From Callaeas wilsoni (Eukaryota; Chordata; Aves; Passeriformes; Callaeidae): a stretch of DNA of 64,000 bases. Numbering within the stretch: position 1 is the stretch's first letter; the number at the start of each line of letters is the position of its first letter. Location: assembly GCA_013398955.1 (NCBI GenBank), contig VWPU01012740.1, positions 146,001-210,000 on the forward strand. The letters are read 5' to 3'. A model generated the notes under the pieces. It did not search any database and had not been told where the DNA came from. It saw only the letters and a list, made by a program, of their open reading frames with translations. Position numbers and translations under genes: made by a program. Below are positions 62,276 through 64,000 of the stretch, piece after piece.

Positions 62276-64000
62276 CTCCTGTCCTACGGTGTTGCTAACA
62301 AAGTTCCTTAGTTTGACAGAAAGAGAAGGAAAATGTTTGCTTAAGGACATTGCAGGAGTGAAACACATCTTTGGTGAGGGAAAGAGCAGCTACCATAGAG
62401 CAACTGTGCTCTTGTGTCTTTCCTTCCTAGAAATTCTTCCAAAGGTAACTGAAATGGAGTGGGTCTTTTTACTAGCAAAAAAACATGACCAGTGCAGGGA
62501 AGAGGCCAAAACACCTAATTTCAATCATGTACTTCTAAAGAAGATAATAAAGGATAGGATGTGAAAACTGACGCTTATAACTATCACACGCTCTAAAAGT
62601 TTATACCTATAGTGCTATTGAAAATGTGTTGCCTTTTTGCTGGAATACAGCAAGGTAGTTCCTCTTCCTCCCCATTCTAGTGCAGTCATTAAAACCTGTG
62701 AAAAGAGAATGTAAATTGCTGCTAGTCAGAAAGTTACTGTTCTATTTTGCACAAGTGTTAAATGACTACTCAGGATGCAAGTCATTGATGATTCAGACTG
62801 TTCATCTTTTAATCTTTGACTTGTCTGCTTCTTGTAATACTGCAACATGGTTATGAGTAAAAGGACATTTGCTGTGCATCAGTTACTGCTGTTTCCCAAA
62901 GTATACAATGCAGTGGTTACTCTTCCTTGCCTGTTCAGTCAGTTTTGGCACCATCTTCCCTGTCTCAGAAGATAAGAGTGGTACAGTAATTACAGCATAT
63001 GAGTTATCATAGGGACATTAAACTTAAATAAGTAATTGTGTTTATAAATATCTTTTAACAGGAGCTGGGTTTCTGGGTTTAGTAATACACGTCAGTGGTG
63101 AAGTATAAAAAAATGATCAGCTGTTAGGTTATAAAGCCTTATTGTTGCCTGAAAATAATCTCAAATTATTACATTTTAGGGCTGAGGAAAATCAATAGGA
63201 TTATATTGTTCTTCTTCTAAAAGGTACATTTGCAGTGCAGTGTTCAAAGAGTAATAGGCATGATGGCTTCTGTTAGGGACAAAATGACTTGCACCTACGT
63301 CATGTGGAAAGTATACCACTAAAAAGACCTCAGATTCCTGACAGTTTTAAACCACTAACAAAAATTGTTAAATAGCTCTGTTGCCCTTATGCTGTAAGAA
63401 AGTGGAGGGTTTTTAAGTACTGGAAATGCATCTTCTGGACAAACTTGGATATGTTCACATGGGCTACTAATGCTTCTATTTTTTTCCTTGGCTTGGCTGT
63501 ATACAGCCTTCTCTAAATTCTCTCTGGACACACAAAAATTGAAGACAATAATGCAAACCTATTCTGGTGGAACAATTAAAAATTATGAGAAATCCTTTTT
63601 TTGTAGTCTTTTCTGTAAGGTTAGCTCTAATTTGACAATCAAATTATTGTCTTGTTTCTCATTATTTATTACTATTTTAGCAAGGTTTTATGTAGCAGTT
63701 GTAGAAGTTGGTGTTTGTGAGATGGTAGAATCTAATAGTCTCTGATTTCCTGGGACAGGCATTGTACAGTCTTGTAAGAAGCGTTAGTCCACCCTAAAGA
63801 CCTCATCCTGAAAACTTTTCCAGGCTACACATAAATCCTCAAGATCCATAAATTGACCTTGCAGTAGGTTAACGGAGCGCTTGGGAGCTGTCAGCCCATC
63901 AAACAGTAAAGGAAGTCATCTGGGAATGCTCTTTTTTCCATCTGTACCAATCACAGCAAGTACCATACCTTTTGGAAAATAAGATTTAAAGTATATATGT

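Larger units (their letters stand above)
14931..64000 (+). other. Intron (partial) downstream of the zinc-finger exon
   Basis: From the donor to the right edge I see no further exon with coding content. The expected next residues of the protein and a long C-terminal frame are absent, so the following exon probably lies beyond the window. This block holds one LTR, two CR1 copies, hairpins, small tandem repeats and stretches that may be conserved non-coding elements, each listed separately. Stretches in which I see nothing nameable include 14937-17480, 18041-20023, 20067-24441, 24991-27779, 34031-36896, 36921-43680, 45532-48853, 49746-51804, 52546-60798 and 62276-64000. Confidence 0.55.

Noticed and set aside
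1..64000. CRISPR array, bacterial operon, phage or defence system
   Set aside because: The window is vertebrate intron: no spaced direct repeats, no ribosome-binding sites with long frames, and CR1 and LTR elements present.

Overview
This window looks like AT-rich, gene-poor intronic DNA from a bird, probably a macrochromosome. The evidence is three copies of the CR1 LINE with the diagnostic 3'-end sequence, one solo LTR of an endogenous-retrovirus type I know from bird genomes, sparse CpG, short TTTG/TTG runs, and a single vertebrate-style coding exon with proper splice sites. There are no operons, bacterial genes, CRISPR arrays or rRNA genes. Assignment to birds is inference; crocodilians and turtles also carry CR1.

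Layout: 1-14751 is intron, with a decayed plus-oriented CR1 at 11017-11421. Positions 14752-14930 are one 179-nt plus-strand exon encoding the end of one C2H2 zinc finger, one complete finger and a short acidic tail. I recognise it, with moderate confidence, as part of ZNF407, a large multi-finger nuclear protein gene with very long introns. Everything from 14931 to the end (over 49 kb) is best read as the next intron of the same gene. It holds a minus-oriented LTR (24442-24990), two minus-oriented CR1 copies (49478-49745 and 51805-52545), simple repeats and several hairpins. No second exon is recognised, and no long open frame for the rest of the protein is visible.

The most interesting non-gene structure is a dense CpG cluster at about 43963-44080, inside a longer stretch (43681-44110) rich in transcription-factor-like sites; it stands out sharply from its CpG-poor surroundings and may be an intronic enhancer or promoter. 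A second unusual observation lies 400 bases upstream of the exon: a segment bounded by a plausible acceptor and donor (14304-14403) encodes, in the same entry phase, a six-residue match to the zinc-finger exon. It may be a decayed exon duplicate, or chance. I found no clear previously undescribed multi-gene system here. Most of the short open frames are chance frames in non-coding DNA or lie inside repeats.
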